Source: Gracilaria gracilis (Eukaryota > Rhodophyta > Florideophyceae > Gracilariales > Gracilariaceae). From it: a DNA stretch of 64,000 nucleotides. The notes beneath the pieces are model-generated. The model did no database searches, was not told the DNA's origin, and saw only the letters and a list, made by a program, of their open reading frames with translations. Position numbers and translations under genes: made by a program. Below, piece by piece: positions 38,156 through 48,218 of the stretch. The stretch's first letter is position 1. The number at the start of each line of letters is the position of its first letter. The DNA lies in the NCBI GenBank assembly GCA_030374805.1, contig JARGSG010000202.1, positions 248,001-312,000 of the forward strand. Reading direction: 5' to 3'.

Positions 38156-38874
38156 CCCGGTTAGCTGCTCGACAGCAGTAGGCACGGAATCGGCCATATG
38201 AAGACGGCTCCACCACCGCTTCCCTGACTTTCCCCACCGTAATTGAACTCTTACGGAGACATGAATACGGTCGGGGTTTTTACAGGGTTTTCTCGGAGGC
38301 TACGATGAAGTTGATGGACGCTGACCCGATTTCGAGCTGATTCTTTGGTGCTAATGTCGCCGACGATATGAGGGTTAGTACAAGAGAAGCTTGTCATGAT
38401 CTTCTGATGGGACAACGTGGTACTAACAAGAGCGCCTTGTCGTGGTGTGCCCCTCTGCCGATGACCTACACAGAGGGTGAATGAAGAGGTATAATCTGGG
38501 AGGAACAAGGGATAAAAGGCGATGATCATCGGTAGCGAAATGCTCTAACGCAACCGAGAATAACTTTGAGAGCTAGCGCTTTGTTTACGCAACAACTACG
38601 TAGCTCAGTGATCGTAGCACGACTGAACAGTTCAAGCTAGCAGCTATATTAGCATACGTAGATAAAGTGCTGTAGGTATTGGAGGTTCATTATGAACCTC
38701 ACGACGTACGAGAAATCAACGTACGATGCTCATAAATAAGAAGAAGAAGACTCGTGCTTGTTGAGTTACGAACTGCGTCCCGGAGAGACAAAGAAATGGA
38801 GCTACAGGTAATCAGAACAGACGAGAGCATACATCCCACCCTCCATTGAAAACTCTAATATCACGAGCAGCCGC

Positions 38875-38954
38875 AGTTCTGCACCGTGCCTGTCAGTTCT
38901 GCACCGTGCCTGTCAGTTCTTCACCGTGCCTGTCAGTTCTTCACCGTGCCTGTC
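38875..38954. repeat. 20-bp minisatellite, four copies
   Basis: Four direct, gapless copies of AGTTCTKCACCGTGCCTGTC; the first two have G and the last two T at the variable base. Confidence 0.95.
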
Positions 38955-39117
38955 AAACAACGGCGCTCTATCACACTTCGCGGAGCCGCGACCTTTTACC
39001 TTCCGTTATCATAACGTTCATGCCGCAGGCGACTGTCGCAGGACATAAATTTGTCTGAAAGTGTCCGTCATTTCCTTGCGCGGAAAGTGATGATCATATC
39101 TAACTCTACCCATCTTT

Positions 39118-39153
39118 GATTCGAGTAACTCGAATCGAGTTGTAATGCAACTC
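39118..39153. repeat. Two adjacent short hairpins
   Basis: GATTCGAG-TAA-CTCGAATC (39118-39136) is followed directly by GAGTTG-TAATG-CAACTC (39137-39153); both stems are perfect. Confidence 0.8.
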
Positions 39154-39994
39154 TAACAGCTTGGTCCGTTTGTCCAGCTACAACGGTAACCGAATCGAAC
39201 TGGAGCATTGCGCTGAACGCATTTGGCTTTGGTTGGAAAGCAGTCAATCAGCCAATATCAAACATTGATTTGCTACTGATACTGTAGCCATACCTACCTT
39301 CGTATAACCTTACATGAACCCGAAAGCAATCAGTGGAACACACGTCACCATCATCATGATGGCGTTTCCAGTCATTCGTTGCTGCTTAGTTCCAGTTCCA
39401 CAGGTTGCTAAGCACGACGACCTCCATTCACCTTCCTTTTGAGTACAGTCCACACTATTCTTCCACCATGTAGAAAATTCTTAAATCATGGCGTCCCCCA
39501 ACCCTCCTTCGGAAATACTGTCATATGTAAGAGCATTTGGAATTCAATTCGTATGTGGTACCAGTTTGACAAACAACACCCCACGTGCGCTTCTCTATGG
39601 TACTTTCACAATCAAGACACGGGGAGCCATTGTTTCATCACTGCCATGTCATCAAGTTTTCCTGTACGACACACTTTCAACGAACATAGCAATAATACTC
39701 ATTCATAGGTGATTGAGCGCATCAGCATCGACCTGGACTTCGTTTCCATCAGATTACTGAAGTGATGCACCTCACATCAATACTCTACAGAACACAAAGC
39801 TAATCGGTGCTCCCCCCAGGGCACTCAGAAAGCCAAAAAGGGTCTTACGGACTTTGCCCAAGCACAAAAGACGCCGAAAAAGGATCTGCAGCGCTCTTCG
39901 TCACCTATGCCGCACTATAGAAAAGTTTGCTCACTCTCAAATTCTAAAGTTGTACATGGTTCAACATGCAACAAAACGCCGAAAACCATCCGCA

Positions 39995-41719
39995 CTACCA
40001 TTGGGAGTCCCGTAGACCAGCTTCCTCTCTAAGCTCTGCCGCTCTACTCAAGTCCTTCTCAACGCCCGGAGCACCTCTTTCCAACAAATCCGCCAACAAC
40101 GAGAATGCCTCATCATTTCCACAATCCGCTGAACTCTCATAAAGGCCCAGTGCTCTCACTGCGTCCTGCGGCACACCCTCAGCGCCCTCCTCAAGCAGCG
40201 TTCCCAGTTTATTGGCGCCATAAGTGTCACCATACTCTACAGCCTCCTCGTATAGTTCCAAAGAACGTACGGGATTCTTCTCCATACCATACAGCCCCTT
40301 TTCAAACAAGTCACCCAGTCGGATCATAGCTTGCGTGGAACCCCTATCTACGGCGTTCTCAAGCAACTCAACAGCGTGTTCAGGATCCTGTGGCACTCCA
40401 TGAGCGCCCTTCAACTTAATGACAGCCAGCCTCATCAGTGCGCCCGGGTACCCTCTGTCAGCGGCTGCGCGGAACAACTCCAGTGCTCTCTCAGGGTCGG
40501 GTTCAATCTGGTCAGTTCCTCTTTCCAGCACGTTTGCATGACTGAGCATAGCAGCGGAGCTGCCCATATCAGCCGCGCGCTCATAGAGCTCTAAAGCACG
40601 CTTATGATCTTGTTCCACACCCGGAGCACCATGTAACAAAATGTATGCCAGACGGTCCATAGCGAACACGTCACCAATCTCGGAGGCCTGTTGGTAGAGC
40701 TGCACAGCCCTGGCATGATCCTCTGGTAATTCGTCGCCTCGTCCCTCTTCCAGCAACGAGCCCAAAAAGAAGTAAGCATCAGACTCATCCATTTCGATGG
40801 CGCGTTCATAGAGCGCGACAGCGCGTAACACATCGGACTGGAAGTCATCAGCGCCGTCCTGCATGATGGTGGCAAGCGGACAAAGGGCATTTTTCTGACC
40901 GCTATTAACAGCCATCTCATAGAGAGTGACAGCGGCGGCGGTGTGAACCGGGAAGCCTTCACGTCCATCACGGAACATTCTAGCGAGATTACACATGGCT
41001 CCGGTGTGCCCCTCATCAATAGCGCGTTCGTACAGTTCACGGGCGCGCATAGGATCAGGTTGGACGTCACCATCATCGGCACCATCCTCCAGCAACTGGG
41101 CCAAATCATTCATGGCACTGGTACTTCCACACTCGATGGCACGTTCATATAGCTGAATGGCTCGTTTAGGGTCTTTTTGGATGCCGTTCACACCGAAGCG
41201 AAGCAATCTTGCAAAGCTGTGAAGCGCGTCCAAACTACCGGCATTGACAGCAGCCTCGTGCAATGCGAGCGCTCGGTGAGGATCTGGAGGAACGCTATCC
41301 TCACCAGAATCCTCACTACCCTCCTCAAGTAACAAGGCCAAGCCATGCATAGCCTGCGCACTGCCGTTGGCAATGGCGCGTTCATACAGACGAACGGCCT
41401 TTTGCGGGTTGTGCGGCACGCCGTGTGCACCATCCTCGTACAAACAAGCGAGTGTATAGAGTGCTTCGAGATTGCCAGCACCGGCGGCGCGCTCGTAGAG
41501 ACGCACGGCGCGTTGCGAATCGTGTGCCACGACAGCGGACTCATTGAGCAGAAGGGAAGCAAGATGGACCATAGCCTGCAAATTGCCGTCAGCGGCAGCA
41601 GACTCGAGGTTGCGAACGTGGTGATGAAGCTCATTATCTGAAGCAGCGCGTCGCAACGCAAGCTGATGGGCATGAGTAGCGGACGAAGCGGGCGGAGTAG
41701 AAGTTCTAGCAAGCGCCAT
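39995..41719 (-). CDS. Sel1-like repeat protein, 14 repeats
   Basis: A 574-residue protein from the ATG of MALARTSTPP at 41717-41719; the frame stays open far upstream but only through GC-biased sequence without a supported start. Apart from a 50-residue N-terminus it consists of 14 consecutive Sel1-like repeats of 36-41 residues, each of the form A-(x)3-LA-(x)2-LE-(x)-GA-(x)3-P-(x)-DP-(x)2-A-(x)2-LYERA-(x)3-G. Such solenoids are adaptor scaffolds, as in SEL1L/Hrd3 of ER-associated degradation and in chitin synthase activators. I see no signal peptide or membrane span, so a cytosolic adaptor is more likely than SEL1L itself. Divergent to RINT1. Confidence 0.9.
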   Translation of the reverse strand: MALARTSTPPASSATHAHQLALRRAASDNELHHHVRNLESAAADGNLQAMVHLASLLLNESAVVAHDSQRAVRLYERAAGAGNLEALYTLACLYEDGAHGVPHNPQKAVRLYERAIANGSAQAMHGLALLLEEGSEDSGEDSVPPDPHRALALHEAAVNAGSLDALHSFARLLRFGVNGIQKDPKRAIQLYERAIECGSTSAMNDLAQLLEDGADDGDVQPDPMRARELYERAIDEGHTGAMCNLARMFRDGREGFPVHTAAAVTLYEMAVNSGQKNALCPLATIMQDGADDFQSDVLRAVALYERAIEMDESDAYFFLGSLLEEGRGDELPEDHARAVQLYQQASEIGDVFAMDRLAYILLHGAPGVEQDHKRALELYERAADMGSSAAMLSHANVLERGTDQIEPDPERALELFRAAADRGYPGALMRLAVIKLKGAHGVPQDPEHAVELLENAVDRGSTQAMIRLGDLFEKGLYGMEKNPVRSLELYEEAVEYGDTYGANKLGTLLEEGAEGVPQDAVRALGLYESSADCGNDEAFSLLADLLERGAPGVEKDLSRAAELREEAGLRDSQW

Positions 41720-41951
41720 AACGACGGGCAACGACGACGGCGACAACGACAACGACAAGCGCGGCGAAAGAGAAGACGTGGATTGAGCGTAGCCGCACCC
41801 GGAAGGCACCTCCGCACGCCTTAAAAGCAACGCGTTCAACGCGCGCGCGGGGAGACGCCACAAGCGCGCCTGAAAGCGCGCGAACGCGCACGCGCGGTCT
41901 CGCTGTACAGCCGCTGCTGCGCCACGCGCGCGCCGCCCCACAACAAAGTGA

Positions 41952-41970
41952 GCGCACGTGACACGTGCGC
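41952..41970. promoter_or_regulatory. Palindromic G-box pair
   Basis: GCGCACGTGACACGTGCGC, two CACGTG cores one base apart forming a 19-bp palindrome. Such cores bind bHLH or bZIP dimers in other eukaryotes. Confidence 0.5.
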
Positions 41971-42049
41971 CACACGCGTCTGTCAATGAAGGTACACCGC
42001 CCTTGGTGCGCACGCGCGCCACACACGCGCCCCCCCACAGCCGTAAAAT

Positions 42050-42060
42050 TACCCTTGGTA
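42050..42060. promoter_or_regulatory. TACC-N3-GGTA palindrome, Sel1-repeat / RINT1 promoter
   Basis: Exact TACCCTTGGTA, 331 bp from the minus-strand ATG and 277 bp from the RINT1 ATG. Confidence 0.5.
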
Positions 42061-42336
42061 TCCTTACACTTACGGATACGCGCCCCCTCCCTTTTGGGCG
42101 CCAGTGGCGGTGCGTTGCCCTCGAAACTGCAGCGCGCAATCGCTGGCCGCGTGGACAGCTGCACACGCTGTACACGCCGTATCGCGCTGTGCATGCCACG
42201 TGCGCGCGCGCTTTGCTCTGCACGATGCAGCTCTGTTGCTGTTCGTAAACTCCACTTGGTAGCGTTAGCCATAGGCTAAGTCATCTATCTATCTAGCGAC
42301 GTCGAGCAGCGCCGCGGGAGCGCGAGTGCGGCGAGC

Positions 42337-44796
42337 ATGGTTCAGTCGGCGTCGCAACAAGATCTGGGCGCGCTGCTGTTGGACGCGGGCGGTGTGCGAT
42401 CGTATCTTAGTCGCACTATTACTGATTCTCATGCGCTGAGACAGGTGCCGCGAATCGCCGCGCTGTGCGATGAGCAGCGTCACCATGCGGTGCTTTCACC
42501 GGACGCTGTCAAGGCTGACGTCGCCTTGACCTCTACCGCGGAGGCTGCTTTGTCGGAGGCCAGGCTCACTTTGGAGGACATTCGTCAACGCGCTACTGCC
42601 TTGCTGTTCGAGCATCACCAACGAAAGCAGCAGCTTGAGACTCTTCTCAGTAGCTTTCAGCACCTCTCCGACGCCCGTCGTCAGTATCTCGCCGTCGCTA
42701 AATGTAGACAGATTGCAGACGCTTACATCCGTGCTCTCCGTCCGCTCGCCTTGCATCAACGACATGGCTCCAGTGCCGACATGCATACCGTAGCCGCTAA
42801 CATCGACGTGCTCATTGACAAGGTGGACGCCGTCAGGCGCAAAGGATCCAAATATTTGTTTGCCGATGACTTTCATACCAACCAACGAATCGTCACCTCC
42901 ATTGAGAACCGCGCCGTGGATGCCGTCGTCAAGGCACGCGCCGCCTTTGTCAACGTGCTCGACAACGAATTCCGTCACTTCGGCTGGCCGATGAAAGTGC
43001 CACTTCCTTCAACAGACTCTCACATCATAACCTCCATCAACTTTTACGTCAATCAACTTAGCCAACTGCAACGCGTCGCCAACCAAGGCGACTACATTCC
43101 CGAGCGAACCAAATGGCACCGCGCCCTATCTGACTCCTGGGCCATTGCCGCCATTCTACGCGCACCCCTTGCGCGCTTTCGCTACCACTTTCTGGAGAGT
43201 TTTGACGCCCAAACCGCTCCGTCATCCGCTGCCAATCCGTCGCCCCAACGCGCCACTTCTCGCTTCGATCGCCCGGAATGGGCCGCTGACTTCGCGCTGC
43301 ACCGCATCAGAGAGGCCACCCCCTTCCTTAGTCAGGTCGATATAGACGGTCCGCAGGGCGCCGACGTCAAGTTTGCGGAAGGCTTTTGCCGCGTGTTTGC
43401 GGAGAAGATTGCGTATGATTGCGAGCTTGCGCTCAGGACATCCACCAACGACGCCGATGCCGACGCGCTCATTGCGCATGCGTCGGAAACGGCGAAGCAG
43501 TTCGACGCCAAGTTGAGATCGGGTATCATCCGCATCCAGGCGCAACCCGACGCGCCGTCGTCTTCGCCGGCGTTTGTGTCGTCGCTGCATGTCCTGAGTA
43601 TGAATGAATCCTTCCTGACATCCTGGGCGAGCTCTGAGCTCAGAATAGCTGATGCTCAGGTTACCCTTTTGCTTGATCAAGCTTTGGATGACTCCACTGC
43701 ACAGGCGCAGGATCTTACTATGTCGCAGGAGTCCACCGTCGTTACACGCGAGCGGCTTGAGTATCTGTCCCAGGAGATTGTTAATCATGTCGGCAGTGCT
43801 AGTCAGAAAGCGAGGGCGCTTGAGTCCGAGGAGCGCGTTGCCACTTTTCTTAAGCTCACTGAACTGCCTCTTTTGCAGGCAACCAGGTCGCGGTTAAAAG
43901 AGCGAGTGGAAGAGACCGACTACGAGACTCTTTCGGTTGAGCGAATTCAAAAGAGCACTCGAGCTTCTTTCCTGGCACATCTCATCGCAGATGGTCTGGA
44001 GGATAGGGGCTTGGACGCTTTTTACATTGCGCAGGAGCACCGATTGGACAAGGGCTTTTACGAGGACGAGATTTCACGACTGAGAGCCCTTCATTCATCT
44101 AACACTACTATAACTACGGATGCTATTGCGAGCACCTTTATTGAAGCCGTTCGCGCTGACTACGCCAAGCGAACTCGCTTCGGGGAAATTCCGGCGCCCG
44201 ATGCGGCTATTGTGCTAACTCATGATTTATCAGAGTCCCTTGTTAACCCGTTAATTATGTTAGAGAGTATGCTTGCCGCAGTGAAGAAAGGCATTCCTTG
44301 CCGAAAGTCTGCCTCTGCTATATGGCGTACGGTTGCAACAAAGCTGGATGCGTTCTTTTTTGATGACATTGTGCTGCAGTGTTTCGCGGGCGGCAGTCGG
44401 AATGCGATGGCAGTTGCCGCGGAGGTTAATGGTTTTCTCAGCCCTACTCATATGGCGCGTATGGCAAGACAAGTAGCATACGACACTTCGATGTTTGTGT
44501 CTACTTTCACTGCCGTGTCGCGAAACCCGTCAAAGTTCCTTCCGTCGTGTTCTGAGTGCGGTATCGTGTTGCAGATGGCTGCCAACAAGGTTCTTCGTCC
44601 GAATGCTTCGTTGCGGGAGGAGCATGAACAAGTGCTTGAAGCACTTGAGCGAATTGCGAGTTCGGATGACGAGAAGATGACTCTTGCCGCCAAGCAAGCA
44701 TTGGACACTGCAGTTAATGTTGTCCACATCTCCCCACGTGAGGCTTTGGAACTGTGCGCTATAACGGGGCTCAGATTCGCAATAAGGCTAATGTAA
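42337..44796 (+). CDS. RINT1/Tip20 family tethering protein
   Basis: An 819-residue single-exon protein. Pattern of the RINT1/TIP20/Dsl1 family: an N-terminal helical coiled-coil region (residues 60-135), then LDNEFRHFGWPMKVPL with the family's GWP, FRYHFLESF followed by FDRPEWAADFALHRI (the RYHF ... KPEW block of RINT1), and a long helical C-terminal half with FVSTFTAVSRNPSKFLPSC near the end. These proteins belong to the NRZ/Dsl1 complex at the ER, which captures Golgi-derived COPI vesicles; animal RINT1 also binds RAD50. The start context is GAGCATGG. Convergent with the NT-C2 gene, only 63 bp between stops. Confidence 0.85.
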   Translation: MVQSASQQDLGALLLDAGGVRSYLSRTITDSHALRQVPRIAALCDEQRHHAVLSPDAVKADVALTSTAEAALSEARLTLEDIRQRATALLFEHHQRKQQLETLLSSFQHLSDARRQYLAVAKCRQIADAYIRALRPLALHQRHGSSADMHTVAANIDVLIDKVDAVRRKGSKYLFADDFHTNQRIVTSIENRAVDAVVKARAAFVNVLDNEFRHFGWPMKVPLPSTDSHIITSINFYVNQLSQLQRVANQGDYIPERTKWHRALSDSWAIAAILRAPLARFRYHFLESFDAQTAPSSAANPSPQRATSRFDRPEWAADFALHRIREATPFLSQVDIDGPQGADVKFAEGFCRVFAEKIAYDCELALRTSTNDADADALIAHASETAKQFDAKLRSGIIRIQAQPDAPSSSPAFVSSLHVLSMNESFLTSWASSELRIADAQVTLLLDQALDDSTAQAQDLTMSQESTVVTRERLEYLSQEIVNHVGSASQKARALESEERVATFLKLTELPLLQATRSRLKERVEETDYETLSVERIQKSTRASFLAHLIADGLEDRGLDAFYIAQEHRLDKGFYEDEISRLRALHSSNTTITTDAIASTFIEAVRADYAKRTRFGEIPAPDAAIVLTHDLSESLVNPLIMLESMLAAVKKGIPCRKSASAIWRTVATKLDAFFFDDIVLQCFAGGSRNAMAVAAEVNGFLSPTHMARMARQVAYDTSMFVSTFTAVSRNPSKFLPSCSECGIVLQMAANKVLRPNASLREEHEQVLEALERIASSDDEKMTLAAKQALDTAVNVVHISPREALELCAITGLRFAIRLM

Positions 44797-44859
44797 CATA
44801 GGTACAGGGGGCGGTGACTAAACAGGAGTTTATCGCTTGCGTTCTCGTGATAAGCACTA

Positions 44860-46452
44860 CTAAGTGATGATTCCAAGTTTGTGTTGCATTGCCTGCATTT
44901 GAAACAAGGCTTGTTCCTTTTCCATGTTCGCCAACGCTAGAGATACTTTTGTCACCTTCAACTCGTTCACGACATCCAAAAAGCGCGGTTCTCGTTTGAG
45001 AGCTATCTCAAGCTCTTCGATCTTTTTCTTGAGGTCCTTGATTTGGTTGTTACTCGCATTGTATGATTGGGCAGATTCAACTTGTTGCTCATGATTGTCC
45101 TCGAGCTCCTCCAACAGGCTTTCGTTCTGAGCTTCGAGCTCTGCTATTCTCCTGTCCTTCTCTTTGACTGTGTTGGAGAGCTCAGGTGCAGCATTGGTGC
45201 CAGAAACCTTTTGTCCCCTAACTGATTTGTTCTTTTCGTCTTCCAGATCTAGTTCGCGGGCATTTAAGTCAGCTTTGAGCGCGTTGATCTCTTCGTTGGC
45301 GTTCTTGTTAGTCGTCTTTAGCTTTGCATTTTCCTTTTTCAACGCATGGATCTGGGCCTTTAGTTCCTTCAATTCAGAGAGTAATTCAGGCGGAATGACA
45401 AGTTTTTCTTTCTCACGCTTCGAGGTTGTGGCTGCGGAGCTTCTGCTTGATGGAATAGCTCTTGATTTGGCTTCGTCGGACTTGTCTTCTCTGGCCTTCT
45501 TGGTTCCCTTCCGTTCCTTCAACTTGGTCTTCAACTTGTCTCTGAGAGAAGGACTCTCTTTCATTCCATCCTGCCCTTTGCCACGTTTTGAACAATCTGC
45601 GGACAACTCGGGCGATGACTCAAGGCTGTTGACCGAATCGCTGGTGAGGGACTGCGGCCTGTTTGGAACATGGCCTGTGAAAGTGGCTGCCTTGCCCGAA
45701 GAAACCAATCTCCTTGGTGAGTCGTTAGGGGTGACACTGGACGGCGGACTCATACCTATATCAGATGAGAACGTTCCGTGCAAATTGTTTGGTGACCTGG
45801 TGACATGTTCAAGATCACCAAGATCTTGAGAGACACCGTCACCAAAAATGGAATCATCATCCCTGTACACATCAGTAATCTCGGACAAGGTATCTGAACC
45901 GCCACGAGAACCGTTCTTTGATTTCTTTCCTATGTGTAGCATTGTGGCCTCAATCTTGGTGATGACAATAGATCCATTGGACAATGTAAGGTCCGCAAAC
46001 ACGGTACTGGTTGTTCCCTTGATGTATTTGGCGAAGTCAATGGATATCTTCCCCATGGCCTTTCCATCAACAGCTCCCTTTCGCAACACAATCTTTGCCA
46101 ATTTCTCGTCAAAATGAAGCTCTGAAGTATCATTGGAAGAGGCAGGCGCTCCACCAGCGGCAGTGTTCTTTGAATTCTTCGGGGTCTTGCGAAACAGGGT
46201 ACACTCCAGGGTGATGGTATGTCCTATCTCGGCCCTTCCATTGAGCACGTTCATAAGAGGTGTTGCGTGACGATTGCCTCTTCGTTCACATGTTACGCTG
46301 ACCTGACCAGCGTTTTGAATCCTCTCCACGCCCGATACAAAGATATCGATTCGAAAACGATACGGAGTGGTTCCAATATGCTTGACTGAACCTTGCTGAG
46401 CTGCGATTTTTGAACCAGAGCGTTTTATAAGGTCTTTCACTCTCTGAGCCAT
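44860..46452 (-). CDS. NT-C2 domain and coiled-coil protein (EEIG1/EHBP1-like)
   Basis: A 530-residue protein. Residues 25-180 form an N-terminal C2 (NT-C2) domain: TPYRFRIDIFVSGVERIQ, VSVTCERRGNRHATPLMN, GHTITLECTLFR, then MGKISIDFAKYIKG and the closing ITKIEATML. The middle (185-345) is Ser/Asp-rich and then basic. From about 350 to the end it is a long heptad-rich coiled coil. NT-C2 proteins, such as EHBP1 in animals and PMI1/KAKU-like proteins in plants, link membranes to the cytoskeleton or to Rab GTPases in endosome or organelle movement. No calponin-homology or bMERB domain is present, so the plant/algal type fits better than EHBP1. Confidence 0.85.
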   Translation of the reverse strand: MAQRVKDLIKRSGSKIAAQQGSVKHIGTTPYRFRIDIFVSGVERIQNAGQVSVTCERRGNRHATPLMNVLNGRAEIGHTITLECTLFRKTPKNSKNTAAGGAPASSNDTSELHFDEKLAKIVLRKGAVDGKAMGKISIDFAKYIKGTTSTVFADLTLSNGSIVITKIEATMLHIGKKSKNGSRGGSDTLSEITDVYRDDDSIFGDGVSQDLGDLEHVTRSPNNLHGTFSSDIGMSPPSSVTPNDSPRRLVSSGKAATFTGHVPNRPQSLTSDSVNSLESSPELSADCSKRGKGQDGMKESPSLRDKLKTKLKERKGTKKAREDKSDEAKSRAIPSSRSSAATTSKREKEKLVIPPELLSELKELKAQIHALKKENAKLKTTNKNANEEINALKADLNARELDLEDEKNKSVRGQKVSGTNAAPELSNTVKEKDRRIAELEAQNESLLEELEDNHEQQVESAQSYNASNNQIKDLKKKIEELEIALKREPRFLDVVNELKVTKVSLALANMEKEQALFQMQAMQHKLGIIT

Positions 46453-47203
46453 GATGTGAGTCTGTTGCGGTTTCGGTAAAACGTTTATAAGGCGGTTGGG
46501 AATTGGGATAGTTACGTATGTGGCGTTAGGTTGTTGTTTGAAGGCATGGTACGTTTAACTGGGGGGATGGTCTGAAGTGGTTTGGAGGAAGAATGAAGAC
46601 ACGGTGGATAAAGAGAGTGTGGCCAGTTCATAGTCGTGGTTTGGTTTACGAAAGTTTGACAAGGTAATCGGCGCTCTCGTAAGAGCTTTTATCATTTTAT
46701 GACGTGCCGATTTCAAACGGAGACGGCGTTACTAAGTTCGACGTGAGATATATTTTTGAGTTGAAAGAGAGTGGACGAACACAAGGAAGACAAAAAACAA
46801 GCGCTATAAACAAAGCATGAAGAGATAGCTTTGATGCACGTCACTTTCAGGCGAGTTGCGCGCAGAGTGTTGAACCAGTGAAGGACGGACACGAGAGAGC
46901 GAGTCGAGAGAGTAAAGTGACAACGGGACACTATGTCATCTCAGGCGCTTGTCATCACGACGTCTACAGCGCCGTGCTAATATGCTACACGGTACTGGCG
47001 CAGTGCAAGGCAGTACACGAGTTTGGCGGGGCACCGTCCCCATGCGTGGAGGCTGTCAAGGTACACTCTCAATTTGAGAGTCTCAAAGCTGCCGTCCTGC
47101 AGCAATGGATGCGACATCGTACAACGGACGCTCCGGAGAGATGTCAGCGGCGCGGGACAATCGCAACAGACGTGGTGCGAGAAAGCGAGCACAGATCGTG
47201 TGT
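46453..47203. other. Divergent region of the NT-C2 gene and TRAPPC2L
   Basis: 750 bp between two start codons. No exact TACC palindrome; half-sites occur (for example AAGGTAATCG near 46661). No ORF accepted. Confidence 0.4.
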
Positions 47204-47713
47204 ATGGCGGTCATAGCACCAAACGTAAGTTGCTCTACAAGCGCTGCTCAACAAAAAGAAAACTAACCGCCGAACAACAAACAGAATGCACTCATGTACA
47301 TCCGCGTGTTCAACGCGCCGGCAGATAAGACGGATGAGACCAACTGGATGCAGATGCAAGAGGTGGTATACAACTCACTGGACGTAGTGGAAGAACGAAT
47401 CTGGTCGGCCAACACGCGCAGCGCATCGCCCGTGCGCGAGACGGACGGGTTTCTGGGCTGTCTGGCGGTGGTGGGAAGGACGTGCGTGTTCGGAAGCGTC
47501 ACGAAATCGCTTCACAAGGCGTTGATCGTGATGCGCGACGGGCACGACGTGTCCGACGCGACGGTTCGCACGTCTTTGACGCGCGTCATCGAGGCGATGG
47601 CTCTGGCGTTGATGAACTGTTTGGTGGCTCCAAATCATGAGGCACTACGGTCTCGCCGCTTCGACACGCGCATGGTGAGCATTGCTCACGAGTTTAACGC
47701 CTCCAACAGTTAA
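47204..47713 (+). CDS. TRAPPC2L: TRAPP complex subunit TRAPPC2L, two exons
   Basis: Coding exons 47204-47224 and 47285-47713, with a 60-nt intron that starts GTAAGT and ends CAAACAG and carries an ACTAAC branch-like site. Together they give about 149 residues starting MAVIAPNNALMYIRVF, which matches the start of TRAPPC2L (MAVCIAVIAK ... PLYIRS); the remaining sequence has VVYNSLDVVEERI, DGFLGCLAVV, GSVTKS, and FDTRMVSIAHEF near the end. It is a longin-fold subunit of the TRAPP complexes, Rab-activating tethers in ER-to-Golgi and intra-Golgi transport. Without the intron the protein would lack its first strand, so splicing is well supported. Confidence 0.9.
47225..47284 (+). other. 60-nt spliceosomal intron of TRAPPC2L
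   Basis: Phase 0, GTAAGT...CAG, branch-like AACTAAC at 47260-47266. It is a size standard for introns of this genome. Confidence 0.85.
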
Positions 47714-47958
47714 TGTTGAAGCAGAAGGACTGTTCCGTCAGAGGCGTTCCTCAAACGGTAAGTCGAGTGCGGCACCACGAGCGGCGGTCGTTCCGCCGCC
47801 GTAGGCAGATTCGCTCGCGTCAAAGGCTGCGGATGCCGTGGGGCAAGTGCCCTCAATTGACCGGCGCTTGTAAGCAACACTGTCAAGATGCAGTAGATAC
47901 GCGTCGGCGTCAAATGTGCGCCGCCGCATCTCGACCACGGTCCATCGCATATATACAG

Positions 47959-47969
47959 TACCAAGGGTA
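47959..47969. promoter_or_regulatory. TACC-N3-GGTA palindrome, GMPP promoter
   Basis: Exact TACCAAGGGTA in the 505-bp TRAPPC2L-GMPP gap, 250 bp upstream of the GDP-mannose pyrophosphorylase ATG, next to TATATA at 47950. Confidence 0.5.
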
Positions 47970-48179
47970 ACGGCCAAACTGTCAGCAGCGCGCGCGCCGT
48001 AGCAGCTGCTGCCAAAACTGCGGCCACGCTCGCACTGTCAGCCGTAGTGGCGTGTTCGCACGCCGCTCGTTGGCTTGTACTTAACAAGCGCGCGGTGGCA
48101 CCACATCACGCTCTCGCCGCTTTCCTTGAGGCTTTTTTTTCTCCGAGCCGCACCTCAAGCAGCTCAGTCGCTTCTTCTT

Positions 48180-48200
48180 CGTCGTCGTCGTCGTCGTCGT
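48180..48200. repeat. (CGT)n trinucleotide tract in the GMPP leader
   Basis: About seven CGT units in the 5' leader, just upstream of the start codon. Confidence 0.85.
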
Positions 48201-48218
48201 TTGCTTCTTTCCTCAGTC

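Larger units (their letters stand above)
35704..39994. other. 4.3-kb gene-free region
   Basis: No recognisable gene on either strand; short frames lack good starts or known domains. It holds the DJ-1 upstream elements (35929-35995), a degenerate tandem array (37956-38155), a 20-bp minisatellite (38875-38954) and twin hairpins (39118-39153). Confidence 0.45.
41720..42336. promoter_or_regulatory. Divergent Sel1-repeat / RINT1 promoter region
   Basis: 617 bp, CpG-rich. It contains a palindromic pair of CACGTG boxes (41952-41970), the TACC palindrome at 42050-42060, a GGTACACCGCCCTTGGTGC element near 41990, and a (CTAT)n stretch (42283-42296) close to the RINT1 start. Confidence 0.55.

Noticed and set aside
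38598-38660. TAGCTCAGT box-A-like sequence as a tRNA
   Set aside because: No closing D-stem and no T-arm downstream.
38875-38954. CRISPR-like direct repeats
   Set aside because: The four 20-bp copies have no spacers; it is a plain minisatellite in a eukaryotic genome.
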